Of a stretch of DNA of 64,000 nucleotides, positions 54,387 through 62,871 are shown one piece after another; positions within the stretch are counted from its first letter, which is position 1, and the number at the start of each line of letters is the position of its first letter. Source of the stretch: Pseudomonas asgharzadehiana (lineage in GTDB: Bacteria > Pseudomonadota > Gammaproteobacteria > Pseudomonadales > Pseudomonadaceae). Location of the stretch: positions 5,401,001-5,465,000 of the forward strand of contig NZ_CP077079.1 in assembly GCF_019139815.1 (NCBI RefSeq). The letters are read 5' to 3'. Under the pieces are notes generated by a model. It worked only from the letters and a program-made list of their open reading frames with translations, did no database searches and was not told the origin of the DNA. The position numbers and the translations under genes were made by a program.

Positions 54387-55394
54387 CTAGTGATAACCGT
54401 CTTCATGGGTGACCTTGCCGCGGAACACGTAGTAGCTCCAGAAGGTGTAGCCCAGGATGAACGGGATGATGAACAAGGTGCCCACCAGCATGAAGCCCTG
54501 GCTTTGCGGCGGCGCGGCGGCGTCCCAGATCGACACTGAAGGCGGAATGATGTTCGGCCACAGGCTGATGCCCAGCCCGCTGTAGCCGAGGAAGATCAGC
54601 ACCAGCGTCAGCAGGAACGGCGTGTAGTGCGCATTGCGCGCCACGGCGCGAACCAGCCCGTACATGGTCACCAGCACCAGGAGCGGCACCGGCAGGAACC
54701 AGAACAGGTTCGGCAGGGTGAACCAGCGCGAAGCGATTTCCGGGTGCGACAACGGGGTCCAGATACTGACGATGCCGATCACCGCCAACACCACGAAGGC
54801 CAACGGCCGCGCCAGGTTGTGCATCTGCTCTTGCAACTTGCCTTCGGTCTTCATGATCAGCCAGGTGCAGCCGAGCAAGGCATACGCCACGATCAGCGCC
54901 ACGCCGCAGAACATCGTGAACGGTGTGAACCAGTCCAGCGAGCCGCCGGCGAACTGCCGGTTGACCACCGGGAAGCCGTCAATGAACGCCCCCAGCGCCA
55001 CGCCCTGGAAGAAGGTGGCGGCAATCGAGCCGCCGATAAACGCCTTGTCCCACAGGTGCCGCTTGTGGTCCTTGGCCTTGAAGCGGAACTCGAACGCCAC
55101 ACCCCGGAAGATCAGCCCGATCAACATCAGGATCAACGGCAGGTACAGCGCCGACAACACCACCGAGTAGGCCAGCGGGAACGCGCCGAACAACCCCGCG
55201 CCGCCCAATACCAGCCAGGTTTCGTTGCCGTCCCATACGGGCGCCACGGTGTTCATCATCACGTCGCGGTCGGTCTTGCCCTTCACGAATGGAAACAGGA
55301 TGCCGATGCCCAGGTCGAAGCCGTCCATGACCACGTACATCATGATCCCGAAGATGATGATCACAGCCCAGATCAGCGGAAGATCAATACCCAT
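54387..55394 (-). CDS. cioB: Cyanide-insensitive terminal oxidase subunit II
   Basis: This 335-residue CydB-type subunit of the bd-family quinol oxidase has about eight TM helices. Key segments are GIDLPLIWAVIIIFGIMMYVVMDGFDLGIG at the start, DGNETWLVLGGAGLFGAFP near 57, and GCTWLIMKTEG. Length equals CioB of P. aeruginosa. ATG 55,394 starts 1 nt after the cioA stop, implying translational coupling. Confidence 0.95.
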   Translation of the reverse strand: MGIDLPLIWAVIIIFGIMMYVVMDGFDLGIGILFPFVKGKTDRDVMMNTVAPVWDGNETWLVLGGAGLFGAFPLAYSVVLSALYLPLILMLIGLIFRGVAFEFRFKAKDHKRHLWDKAFIGGSIAATFFQGVALGAFIDGFPVVNRQFAGGSLDWFTPFTMFCGVALIVAYALLGCTWLIMKTEGKLQEQMHNLARPLAFVVLAVIGIVSIWTPLSHPEIASRWFTLPNLFWFLPVPLLVLVTMYGLVRAVARNAHYTPFLLTLVLIFLGYSGLGISLWPNIIPPSVSIWDAAAPPQSQGFMLVGTLFIIPFILGYTFWSYYVFRGKVTHEDGYH

Positions 55395-55395
55395 C

Positions 55396-56835
55396 TCAAT
55401 GCCCCTTGTGCTGGATGTGGTCGTGGTCTTGGTCGGTGCCATCGTCGGCAGCCGACAACGGACGCGCCGGTGTGCGTTTCTGGCCAGGGCCACCGTGGGT
55501 CGACTCGCTGCCTTCGTGAATCACCGGGCCTTTGCGCACCAGGCGCATCATGTAGCCCAAGCCGGCGCCGAACAGCGCGAAGTACACCACCACGAACAAC
55601 ACCAGGGTGATGGTCATCTGCGCCAGGCTATGCCCGGAGGACGCATCCGCTGTGCGCATCAGCCCGTAGACCACCCACGGCTGGCGGCCGATTTCGGTGG
55701 TGAACCAACCGGCAAGAATCGCGATCAGGCCGGACGGCCCCATCCACAACGCCAGGTACAGGAACGGTTTGGACGTGTACATCTTGTCGCCCCGACGCAG
55801 CCACAAGCTGAACAGCCCGGTGAAGATCATCAGCAAGCCCAGGCCGACCATGACCCGGAACGACCAGAACACAACGGTCGAATTCGGGCGATCCTCAGGC
55901 GGGAACTCCTTGAGCGCCGGCACCTGTTTGTCCAGCGAGTGGGTCAGGATCAGGCTGCCCAGGTACGGGATTTCCACCGCGTATTTGGTTTTTTCGGCCT
56001 GCATGTCCGGCCAGCCGAACAGGATCAGCGGCGTGGGCTCATTGCCTTTGTTTTCCCAGTGACCTTCAATCGCCGCGATTTTCGCCGGCTGGTGCTCAAG
56101 GGTATTGAGGCCGTGGAAGTCACCGATCACGGCCTGGATAGGCGCCACGATCAGGGCCATCCACATCGCCATCGAGAGCATTTTGCGGATCGCCGGGTTG
56201 TCCTTGCCGCGCAGCAAGTGCCAGGCCGCCGAGGAACCGACAAAGAACGCGGTGGCCACAAAAGCGGCCGTGGCCATGTGCATCAGGCGGTAGGGGAACG
56301 ACGGGTTGAAGATCACCGCCAGCCAATCGGTAGGAATCACCCGGCCGTCGATGATTTCGAAACCTTGCGGCGTCTGCATCCAGCTGTTGGACGCGAGGAT
56401 CCAGAACGTGGAAATCAACGTACCGACAGCCACCATCACAGTGGAGAAGAAGTGCAGCTTGCGCCCCACCTTGTTCCAGCCGAACAGCATCACGCCAAGG
56501 AAACCGGCCTCGAGGAAGAAGGCCGTCAGCACTTCATAGGTAAGTAGTGGCCCCGTGACAGCGCCGGCAAAGTCCGAGAAGCGACTCCAGTTGGTGCCGA
56601 ACTGATAGGCCATGACCAGGCCCGAGACCACGCCCATGCCAAAGTTGACGGCAAATATCTTCGACCAGAAATGGTAGAGGTCACGGTAGGTGTCGTTGCG
56701 GGTCTTGAGCCACAACCCTTCCAGCACCGCGAGGTAACTGGCCAGGCCGATAGTGATCGCCGGGAACAGGATGTGAAACGAGATGGTGAACGCAAATTGA
56801 ATTCGGGCGAGATCTAGCGCCTCCAAACCGAACAT
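55396..56835 (-). CDS. cioA: Cyanide-insensitive terminal oxidase subunit I
   Basis: This 479-residue CydA-type subunit carries the hemes and oxidises ubiquinol. The N-terminus MFGLEALDLARIQFAFTISFHILFPA contains heme-ligand His (about 19-21); GREP-like and short Q-loop features (about residues 250-320) are typical of the CIO type rather than the long-loop CydA. Further ligands lie in the HMATAAFVATAFF and GLMRTADA segments. GAGGAAAAC precedes ATG 56,835. The ANR box at 56,993-57,006 lies 158 nt upstream of the ATG. Confidence 0.95.
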   Translation of the reverse strand: MFGLEALDLARIQFAFTISFHILFPAITIGLASYLAVLEGLWLKTRNDTYRDLYHFWSKIFAVNFGMGVVSGLVMAYQFGTNWSRFSDFAGAVTGPLLTYEVLTAFFLEAGFLGVMLFGWNKVGRKLHFFSTVMVAVGTLISTFWILASNSWMQTPQGFEIIDGRVIPTDWLAVIFNPSFPYRLMHMATAAFVATAFFVGSSAAWHLLRGKDNPAIRKMLSMAMWMALIVAPIQAVIGDFHGLNTLEHQPAKIAAIEGHWENKGNEPTPLILFGWPDMQAEKTKYAVEIPYLGSLILTHSLDKQVPALKEFPPEDRPNSTVVFWSFRVMVGLGLLMIFTGLFSLWLRRGDKMYTSKPFLYLALWMGPSGLIAILAGWFTTEIGRQPWVVYGLMRTADASSGHSLAQMTITLVLFVVVYFALFGAGLGYMMRLVRKGPVIHEGSESTHGGPGQKRTPARPLSAADDGTDQDHDHIQHKGH

Positions 56836-56992
56836 AAGTTTTCCTCTGTCAGGTAATACCGGCTGCTGGCGGGAGCCTGCACCCACTGCCCCCACGGATA
56901 TGGAGTGTGGCGAATTTCAATTCGTTTCTTTTTTAAACCAGCCACGTAGGGATTCTGGCCTTGCGGCCGCCCGATCAGTTCCTCTGAAGGTT

Positions 56993-57006
56993 TTGATCTG
57001 GATCAA
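56993..57006. promoter_or_regulatory. ANR/FNR box
   Basis: TTGATCTGGATCAA is a perfect match to TTGAT-N4-ATCAA. It lies between cioA (ATG 158 nt to the left) and the MFS gene (ATG 163 nt to the right). In P. aeruginosa ANR represses cioAB in low oxygen; this site would allow that and could also act on the MFS gene. Confidence 0.85.
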
Positions 57007-57168
57007 GCATTGCTCAAAGAGTAGTCCCATTTTGTGTGTGCAGTTATGTGGTCTTTTGCCGCGTGACAGCTTGCCTCATGGGGGCTTTCATCGAATCAGT
57101 CTTTGCAACTATTTGTTACAGCTTGATGCTAATCTGGCCATTCCCTCCCGCCTTGACCTGAACTCCCG

Positions 57169-58407
57169 ATGCCTAGTGAACCCGCGTTGCTGTTGCGTCA
57201 CCACCGCCCTTTCATCGCGTTCTGGCTGGCGCGGATCTTCACCGCCAGCGGCTTCCAGATGCTAACCGTGGCCATCGGCTGGAACCTTTACCAACTGACC
57301 GGCAACGTGCTGGACCTAGGCTTGGTCGGCCTGGTGGAATTTGTGCCCCGCGTGTTGTTCATGCTGCACACCGGGCATGTGGCCGATCGCTATGAGCGAC
57401 GCAAAGTCGCGGCCATCTGCCAGACCGTGCAGGCGTTGATCGCGCTGTCCCTGGCCATCGGCGGCCTGACCGGCAATGTGACCCGCGAGATGATTTTTAT
57501 CCTGGCCTTCGTGCTCGGCGCCGCACGCTCGTTCGAAATGCCCACCACCCAGGCGCTGCTGCCGAGCATTGTGCCCAGCGCGCTGTTCCCCAGGGCCGTG
57601 GCTTCGTCGCAATCAGCCCAGCAACTGGCAACCATCGTGGCCCCGGCCCTCGGCGGTTTGCTTTATGCGTTCGGCAGCGTCTGGGTGTATGGCCCCACGG
57701 TGGCGCTGTACCTCATCGCCTGCCTGCTGACCCTCAACCTGCCCGCCCGCCAGACCCCGCTGAACAAAGGCAAGGCGACCCTGGATTCGCTGCTGGCCGG
57801 CATCCGTTTTATCCGCAGCCGCCCCGACATCCTCGGGGCGATTTCCCTCGACCTGTTCGCCGTGCTGCTGGGCGGCGCCACCGCGCTGCTGCCGGTGTTC
57901 GCCAAAGACATCCTGCTGACCGGCGCCTGGGGCCTGGGCCTGTTGCGTTCGGCACCGGCGGTGGGCGCGTTGTTGATGTCATTGTGGCTGGCGCGCTTCT
58001 CGGTCGACCGCCAGGTGGGCCGCGTGATGTTCACCGCCGTCGGCGTGTTCGGCGTGGCGACCATTGCCTTCGGCCTGTCCACCTCGTTCTGGTTTTCCCT
58101 CGCGGTGCTGGTGGTGCTGGGCGCGGCGGACATGATCAGCATGGTTATCCGTGCGTCGTTCGTGCAACTGGAAACACCGGACGAAATGCGCGGGCGGGTC
58201 AGTGCGGTCAACGGCCTGTTTATCGGCGCCTCCAATCAATTGGGCGAGTTCGAATCCGGCATCACCGCGCACTGGTTCGGCACCGTGCCGGCGGTGGTGA
58301 TGGGCGGCATCGGTACGCTGGTGGTGACCGGGGTGTGGATCAAACTGTTTCCGACGCTGGCGAATCGGGACCGGATGCATGTGCCGGTGGAAGAAGCCAA
58401 AGTCTGA
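57169..58407 (+). CDS. MFS transporter (EntS-like exporter family)
   Basis: This 412-residue protein has about 12 TM helices and the MFS loop signature GHVADRYERRKV after TM2, with a related RFSVDRQVGRV in the second half. The MFS_3/EntS-like pattern (SLDLFAVLLGGATALLPVFAKDIL) suggests efflux of a siderophore or drug-like compound, but no biosynthetic genes flank it. It diverges from cioA. Confidence 0.9.
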   Translation: MPSEPALLLRHHRPFIAFWLARIFTASGFQMLTVAIGWNLYQLTGNVLDLGLVGLVEFVPRVLFMLHTGHVADRYERRKVAAICQTVQALIALSLAIGGLTGNVTREMIFILAFVLGAARSFEMPTTQALLPSIVPSALFPRAVASSQSAQQLATIVAPALGGLLYAFGSVWVYGPTVALYLIACLLTLNLPARQTPLNKGKATLDSLLAGIRFIRSRPDILGAISLDLFAVLLGGATALLPVFAKDILLTGAWGLGLLRSAPAVGALLMSLWLARFSVDRQVGRVMFTAVGVFGVATIAFGLSTSFWFSLAVLVVLGAADMISMVIRASFVQLETPDEMRGRVSAVNGLFIGASNQLGEFESGITAHWFGTVPAVVMGGIGTLVVTGVWIKLFPTLANRDRMHVPVEEAKV

Positions 58408-58432
58408 GCGTCACCACGCGACCTTATTGGGT

Positions 58433-58452
58433 AATAAGCCCCCTCCCACAAG
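58433..58452 (-). repeat. Single REP half
   Basis: TAAGCCCCCTCCCACAAGG is a lone REP unit between the convergent MFS and oxidoreductase genes. Confidence 0.65.
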
Positions 58453-58467
58453 GGTTGTGCGGTGTTT

Positions 58468-60651
58468 TCAGAGCACCTTATCCAACGTGATCGGAAACTC
58501 CCGCACCCGCTTGCCGGTGGCGTGGTAGATCGCATTCGCCACCGCCGCCGCCACGCCGACAATGCCGATCTCCCCCACGCCCTTGGACCCCAGGGCGTTG
58601 ACGATCTCGTCGTGCTCTTGAACAAACACCACGTCAATCTCGCCGATATCGGCATTCACCGGGATGTGATACTCGGCCAGGCTGTGGTTCATGTAGCGCC
58701 CCAAACGGTGGTCGACCTGGGTTTCTTCATGCAACGCCATGCCGATGCCCCACACCACGCCGCCGAGGATCTGGCTGCGCGCCATTTTCGGATTGACCAC
58801 CCGCCCGGCGGCAATCGCGCTGACCACCCGGCTGACCTTGATAGTGCCCAGGTCTTCGTCGACGCGAACTTCCACAAAAACCGCCGAATGAGTGGCGGTG
58901 GCATAGCCCTCGCGTTTTTTGTCGGGCTGGCTGTCCACCTGTGCCTCCAGCGTCGCTTGACCACTGTCCTTGACCAGTTGCGCCAGCGACACACTCACAT
59001 CACCGGTATGCAGTTGGCCGTCTTCAAAGCGCACAGATTCGGCCTCCTTAAATACCGGGTACGTCTGCCGAGCGATGCCCAGCAGTTTGGCCGTCAACGC
59101 TTCGCAGGCTTGCTGCACGGCGGTGCCCACCGACGACACGGTAAACGAGCCGCCCTGCAGCGGCGCGGTGGGCAGTGAGGAATCGCCGAGCAGGAAGCTC
59201 ACATCACCCATGGCCACACCGCTGGCTTGCGCCGCAATCTGGGTCATCACCGTGTAGGTACCGGTGCCGATATCCGTGGTCGCGCTGCTGACCGTCAGTT
59301 TGCCTTCAGTGTCGATACGCGCCTTGGCGCTGGCCTTCATTTGCATGGCCTCCCACACGCCGCCGGCCATGCCCCAGCCGATCAACTGGCGGCCATCGCG
59401 CATGCTGCGCGGTTCCGGGTTGCGCTGCTTCCAGCCGAACCGCTCGGCGCCCTCGCGGTAGCATTCGCGCAGGGCTTTGCTCGACCAGGGTTTGTCTTCG
59501 TTGCCGTTGCGCTCTGCATAGTTGATCAGCCGCAGTTGCACCGGGTCGATGGCCAGGGCGCAGGCCAGTTCATCCATGGCGCATTCCAGGCCGATCAACC
59601 CCAGGGCGGCGCCGGGTGCGCGCATGTCCAGCGGCGTGAACACGTCCAGCGGCACCAGTTTGTAGGTCAGTTGCACGTTGTCGCAGTGGTAGAGCATGCC
59701 GCTCCACTCCACCACGTGCTCGCTGAAGTCTTCGAAGCGCGAGGTCTGGCCAATCGCCGTGTGCCCCAGCGCCAGCAACCGACCGTTGGCCGCCGCGCCC
59801 ATTTGCAGGCGCTGCAAGGTGCGTGGGCGGTAGCCGAAGGTGAACATCTGCTGGCGCGTGAGGGTGACACGCACCGAACGCTTGAGCGCCAGCGCGGCCA
59901 TCACCGCCAGCGGCAGTTGGTACTGCGGGCGCAGGCCCGAGCCGAACGCACCGCCGACAAACGCGGCGAAGACGCGCACCTGGCTTTTATCCAGGCCGAA
60001 GACTTTTTGCACATAGGCCTGGCAGTTCTGCGGCCCCTGGGTTTTTTCATGGATATGCAACGTGCCGTCCGGCTGATACAGCACGGTACTGGCATGGGGT
60101 TCCATGGGGTTGTGGTGTTCGATGGGCGTGCTGTAGTGCAGATCGAGGCTGATGGCCGCGCCGGCCCACTCGGCCTGGAAGTTGCCGCGCGGCGCGGGCG
60201 GCGTTTGCGGTGAGGGGTGGGCCCGCTCCTGCTGGGTGAGCAGGTCCGTCTCGAAGGCGTCGCGGTCGTACTCGATTTCGACCAGGGAGCCCGCATGCCG
60301 GGCCAGTTCCAGGTTGTCTGCCACCACCAGGGCCAACGGCTGCCCGCTGTAGAGCACGCGGTCGTTGTAGAGCGGGCGAAACGGCGAGCCATCGGCGGCA
60401 TCGGCGTCGGCAAAAGCGTCGTCGTAGCTGGCGATTGTCGGCCGGTTGAGGTGATGGATAACGTCCACCACACCCGGCAGTGCCAGGGCTTTTGAAGCAT
60501 CGATACGGGTTACCCGGCCTTTGGCAATGCTGCTGGACACCACGCTGCCATGCAGCAGGCCGTCTTCGGGAAATTCCGCTGCATAACGCGCCTGGCCCGT
60601 GACCTTGAGCACACCGTCGACACGGTCCAGGGGTTTGCCGATGGCACTCAT
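58468..60651 (-). CDS. Molybdopterin-binding subunit, xanthine dehydrogenase/PaoC family
   Basis: This 727-residue large subunit of a molybdenum hydroxylase binds molybdopterin cytosine dinucleotide. An N-terminal Ald_Xan_dh domain (GKPLDRVDGVLKVTGQARYAAE) is followed by Mo-binding parts with AFVGGAFGSGLRPQ and, near the end, KGVGEIGIVG with the catalytic Glu (about residue 698). It corresponds to PaoC/YagR (732 residues) in aldehyde oxidoreductase; the substrate is likely aromatic or heterocyclic aldehydes but is not proven. It overlaps the FAD gene upstream by 4 nt. Confidence 0.9.
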   Translation of the reverse strand: MSAIGKPLDRVDGVLKVTGQARYAAEFPEDGLLHGSVVSSSIAKGRVTRIDASKALALPGVVDVIHHLNRPTIASYDDAFADADAADGSPFRPLYNDRVLYSGQPLALVVADNLELARHAGSLVEIEYDRDAFETDLLTQQERAHPSPQTPPAPRGNFQAEWAGAAISLDLHYSTPIEHHNPMEPHASTVLYQPDGTLHIHEKTQGPQNCQAYVQKVFGLDKSQVRVFAAFVGGAFGSGLRPQYQLPLAVMAALALKRSVRVTLTRQQMFTFGYRPRTLQRLQMGAAANGRLLALGHTAIGQTSRFEDFSEHVVEWSGMLYHCDNVQLTYKLVPLDVFTPLDMRAPGAALGLIGLECAMDELACALAIDPVQLRLINYAERNGNEDKPWSSKALRECYREGAERFGWKQRNPEPRSMRDGRQLIGWGMAGGVWEAMQMKASAKARIDTEGKLTVSSATTDIGTGTYTVMTQIAAQASGVAMGDVSFLLGDSSLPTAPLQGGSFTVSSVGTAVQQACEALTAKLLGIARQTYPVFKEAESVRFEDGQLHTGDVSVSLAQLVKDSGQATLEAQVDSQPDKKREGYATATHSAVFVEVRVDEDLGTIKVSRVVSAIAAGRVVNPKMARSQILGGVVWGIGMALHEETQVDHRLGRYMNHSLAEYHIPVNADIGEIDVVFVQEHDEIVNALGSKGVGEIGIVGVAAAVANAIYHATGKRVREFPITLDKVL

Positions 60652-61637
60652 GGCTGTTCTCCTGCGACGGCGGCGTCGCTCAAGGCGCGAATGATTGCGC
60701 GGCGCGCCAGCTTGATCTTGAAGCCGTTGTGTTCCAGCGGCTCGGCGTCTTGCAATAAGGCATCAGCGGCGTTGCTGAAGGTTTCGCGGCTGACGGCCTG
60801 GCCGATCAACGCGGTTTCCACTGCGCGGTCACGCCAGGGTTTGTGGGCCACGCCGCCGAGGGCCAGGCGCGCATCGGTGATCACATCGCCGTTCAGTTCA
60901 AGCGCGGCGGCGACGGAAACCAAGGCGAAGGCATAGGAGGCGCGATCGCGGACCTTGAGGTAATGGCTGTGCCGCGCCAACTGATCGGCGGGCAGTTCAA
61001 TGGCGGTGATCAGTTCATCGTCGGCCAATTGGTTGTCGCGTTGCGGTGCATCGCCGGGCAAGCGGTGGAAGTCGGCGAACTCGATCACCCTGGCGCCGGC
61101 GCGGCCTTCGACATGCACTCGCGCCTCCAGCGCCGCCAGGGCCACGCACATGTCCGATGGGTGAGTGGCCACACACTGCTCGCTGGCACCGAGGATCGCA
61201 TGGATGCGGTTCAAACCGCTGCGCGCCGGGCAGCCGCTGCCGGGCTCGCGCTTATTGCAGGGCACCGTGGCGTCATAGAAGTAATAGCAACGGGTGCGTT
61301 GCAACAGGTTGCCACCGGTACTGGCCATATTGCGCAGTTGCGGCGACGCCCCGGCCAGGATGGCCTGGGACAGCAAGGGGTAACGCTGTTCGATCAAGGG
61401 GTGCCAGGCCAGGTCGGCATTGCTCACCAGCGCGCCGATGCGCAGGCCGCCGTCGGCGGTTTGCTGGATGTCATGCAGCGGCAGGCCAGTGATGTCGATC
61501 AGGTGCTCAGGGTGGCTGATGTTCTCTTTCATCAGGTCCAGCAGGTTGGTGCCGCCGGCGATGAAGCGCGACACACCGCTGCTCAGGTGCACAGCTTCCT
61601 GCACATTAACGGGCTTGCTGTAATGGAAGGGATTCAT
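60648..61637 (-). CDS. FAD-binding subunit with extra 4Fe-4S, PaoB type
   Basis: This 329-residue FAD subunit passes electrons between the iron-sulfur and terminal acceptors. FAD-binding patterns are FIAGGTNLLDLMK (25-37) and NMASTGGNLLQRTRC (103-117). Cysteines C117, C127, C136 and C155 (CYYF, PCNKREPGSGCPA, EQCVA) agree with the additional [4Fe-4S] cluster of E. coli PaoB. It overlaps both neighbours by 4 nt, so the three subunits are made together. Confidence 0.9.
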   Translation of the reverse strand: MNPFHYSKPVNVQEAVHLSSGVSRFIAGGTNLLDLMKENISHPEHLIDITGLPLHDIQQTADGGLRIGALVSNADLAWHPLIEQRYPLLSQAILAGASPQLRNMASTGGNLLQRTRCYYFYDATVPCNKREPGSGCPARSGLNRIHAILGASEQCVATHPSDMCVALAALEARVHVEGRAGARVIEFADFHRLPGDAPQRDNQLADDELITAIELPADQLARHSHYLKVRDRASYAFALVSVAAALELNGDVITDARLALGGVAHKPWRDRAVETALIGQAVSRETFSNAADALLQDAEPLEHNGFKIKLARRAIIRALSDAAVAGEQP

Positions 61638-62140
61638 CGCTCACCTCCCAGGGCATCTTCAATGGCATCGCGGATATTGGAATAGGCGCCGCAGCGGCAC
61701 AGGTTGCCACTCATCAATTCCTGGATTTGCGCCGTGTCGTGGGCACGGCCTTCATTGGCCAGGCCGACGGCGGAGCAGATCTGGCCGGGGGTGCAGTAGC
61801 CACATTGGAAGGCGTCATGCTTGATGAAGGCTTGCTGCATCGGGTGCAGTTGGTCGCCGTTGGCCAGGCCTTCGATGGTGGTCAGCTCGGCGCCATCGCA
61901 CATCACCGCCAGGGTCAGGCAGGCATTGATGCGCTTGCCGTCGCGCAACACGGTGCAGGCGCCACATTGGCCGTGATCGCAGCCCTTTTTACTGCCGACC
62001 AGGTCGAGTTGTTCGCGCAGCAGGTCGAGCAAGGTGGTCCAGGGCAGGACGTCCAATTGGCGATCCTGGCCATTCAAGCTCAAGCGTATCGAGTGGGCGA
62101 CGAACGGTTGGGCCGCCGCGCCATTGGGGGTCGCGCTCAT
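61634..62140 (-). CDS. 2Fe-2S subunit, PaoA-like without Tat signal
   Basis: This 168-residue small subunit carries two [2Fe-2S] clusters: the plant-type set GCDHGQCGACTV plus a later Cys, and the C-terminal set CGYCTPGQI and NLCRCGAY. E. coli PaoA is about 229 residues and has a twin-arginine leader; here there is none (start MSATPNGAAAQPFV), so the complex should be cytoplasmic. ATG 62,140 is preferred because GAGG precedes it. It is the first gene of the operon. Confidence 0.9.
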   Translation of the reverse strand: MSATPNGAAAQPFVAHSIRLSLNGQDRQLDVLPWTTLLDLLREQLDLVGSKKGCDHGQCGACTVLRDGKRINACLTLAVMCDGAELTTIEGLANGDQLHPMQQAFIKHDAFQCGYCTPGQICSAVGLANEGRAHDTAQIQELMSGNLCRCGAYSNIRDAIEDALGGER

Positions 62141-62236
62141 AAACACCTCACGGTTGGTGTACGTCCGCGGCGTTCAGGGAAACCGCCGTCTCAAGGGGTA
62201 CGACTTCCCGGGGTTTTGAGCGTTCAAGCTGATTGA

Positions 62237-62683
62237 TCAGTGGATATTGAGCTGGGTTTTCAGGGTGTTGCGCGGGGGGTTGATCGAGGAGTTGCTGTAT
62301 TCGAACCAGCCCTGGGCCTCGACGTCCAGGTCAAACACATAGATGTAGCCCATCAAGGTGCCCGCGCCATTGCAGGCCTGGCTGATGTTACCGACCTGGC
62401 ACACCGCCGTGCGCTGGCCGTTGAGTACCGCGCCGTTGAACAGGCCGACCGGGTTGTTGCCCAGGCCCACCTCCATCACCGACACCTTGGTAGGCCCACG
62501 GTGGGTGCACATCTGGGTGCTGCCGGCGCGCTCCGGGATGGTTTCCGTGCACCGCGCCGATTCGACCTTGAACACGCGCACCTCGCTCAAGGCCGGTGCA
62601 GTCGCGCTCCACGCTGGTGCCGCGCCCAGCCACAGGCCGAGACAAGGGATCAGGGCTAGACTCCACGCGTTGGCTTTTTTCAT
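62237..62683 (-). CDS. Small exported protein (DUF4879-like)
   Basis: This 148-residue protein has a signal peptide (MKKANAWSLALIPCLGLWLGAAPAWSA). The mature part fits the DUF4879/YolA style: LSEVRVFKVESARC, STQMCTHRGPTKVSVMEVGLG, YIYVFDLD, and the end FEYSNSSINPPRNTLKTQLNIH. Four Cys could pair. Function is unknown. ATG 62,683 is chosen because the signal peptide begins there. Confidence 0.7.
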   Translation of the reverse strand: MKKANAWSLALIPCLGLWLGAAPAWSATAPALSEVRVFKVESARCTETIPERAGSTQMCTHRGPTKVSVMEVGLGNNPVGLFNGAVLNGQRTAVCQVGNISQACNGAGTLMGYIYVFDLDVEAQGWFEYSNSSINPPRNTLKTQLNIH

Positions 62684-62802
62684 GCTGTCGATGACCCGCT
62701 GTTGAACGTCGGCGCAGTATGCCTCAAGGCCATGCGCCACACAGCCTCGGCTGCTGGTATGATGCGCCGCTTTTTCCGATCCTCTCTGAAACCACAGGCG
62801 CT

Positions 62803-62818
62803 TGGCGCAGTTTGTGCT
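62803..62818 (+). promoter_or_regulatory. Sigma-54-like promoter candidate for permease
   Basis: TGGCGCAGTTTGTGCT keeps the GG and GC dinucleotides at -24/-12 spacing (10 nt between them) and matches TGGCAC-N5-TTGC with two or three differences. It lies 54 nt before the permease ATG. Nitrogen-regulated purine uptake would fit, but the match is imperfect. Confidence 0.35.
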
Positions 62819-62871
62819 TTGACTTAGAGGTCAACAAATCACGACGCAAAATAGCGTCACAGGGAGCCGGC

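Noticed and set aside
62843..62858. Purine or xanthine riboswitch before the permease
   Set aside because: Only one short 5-bp hairpin is visible; the conserved core of known purine-class riboswitches could not be recognised by eye.
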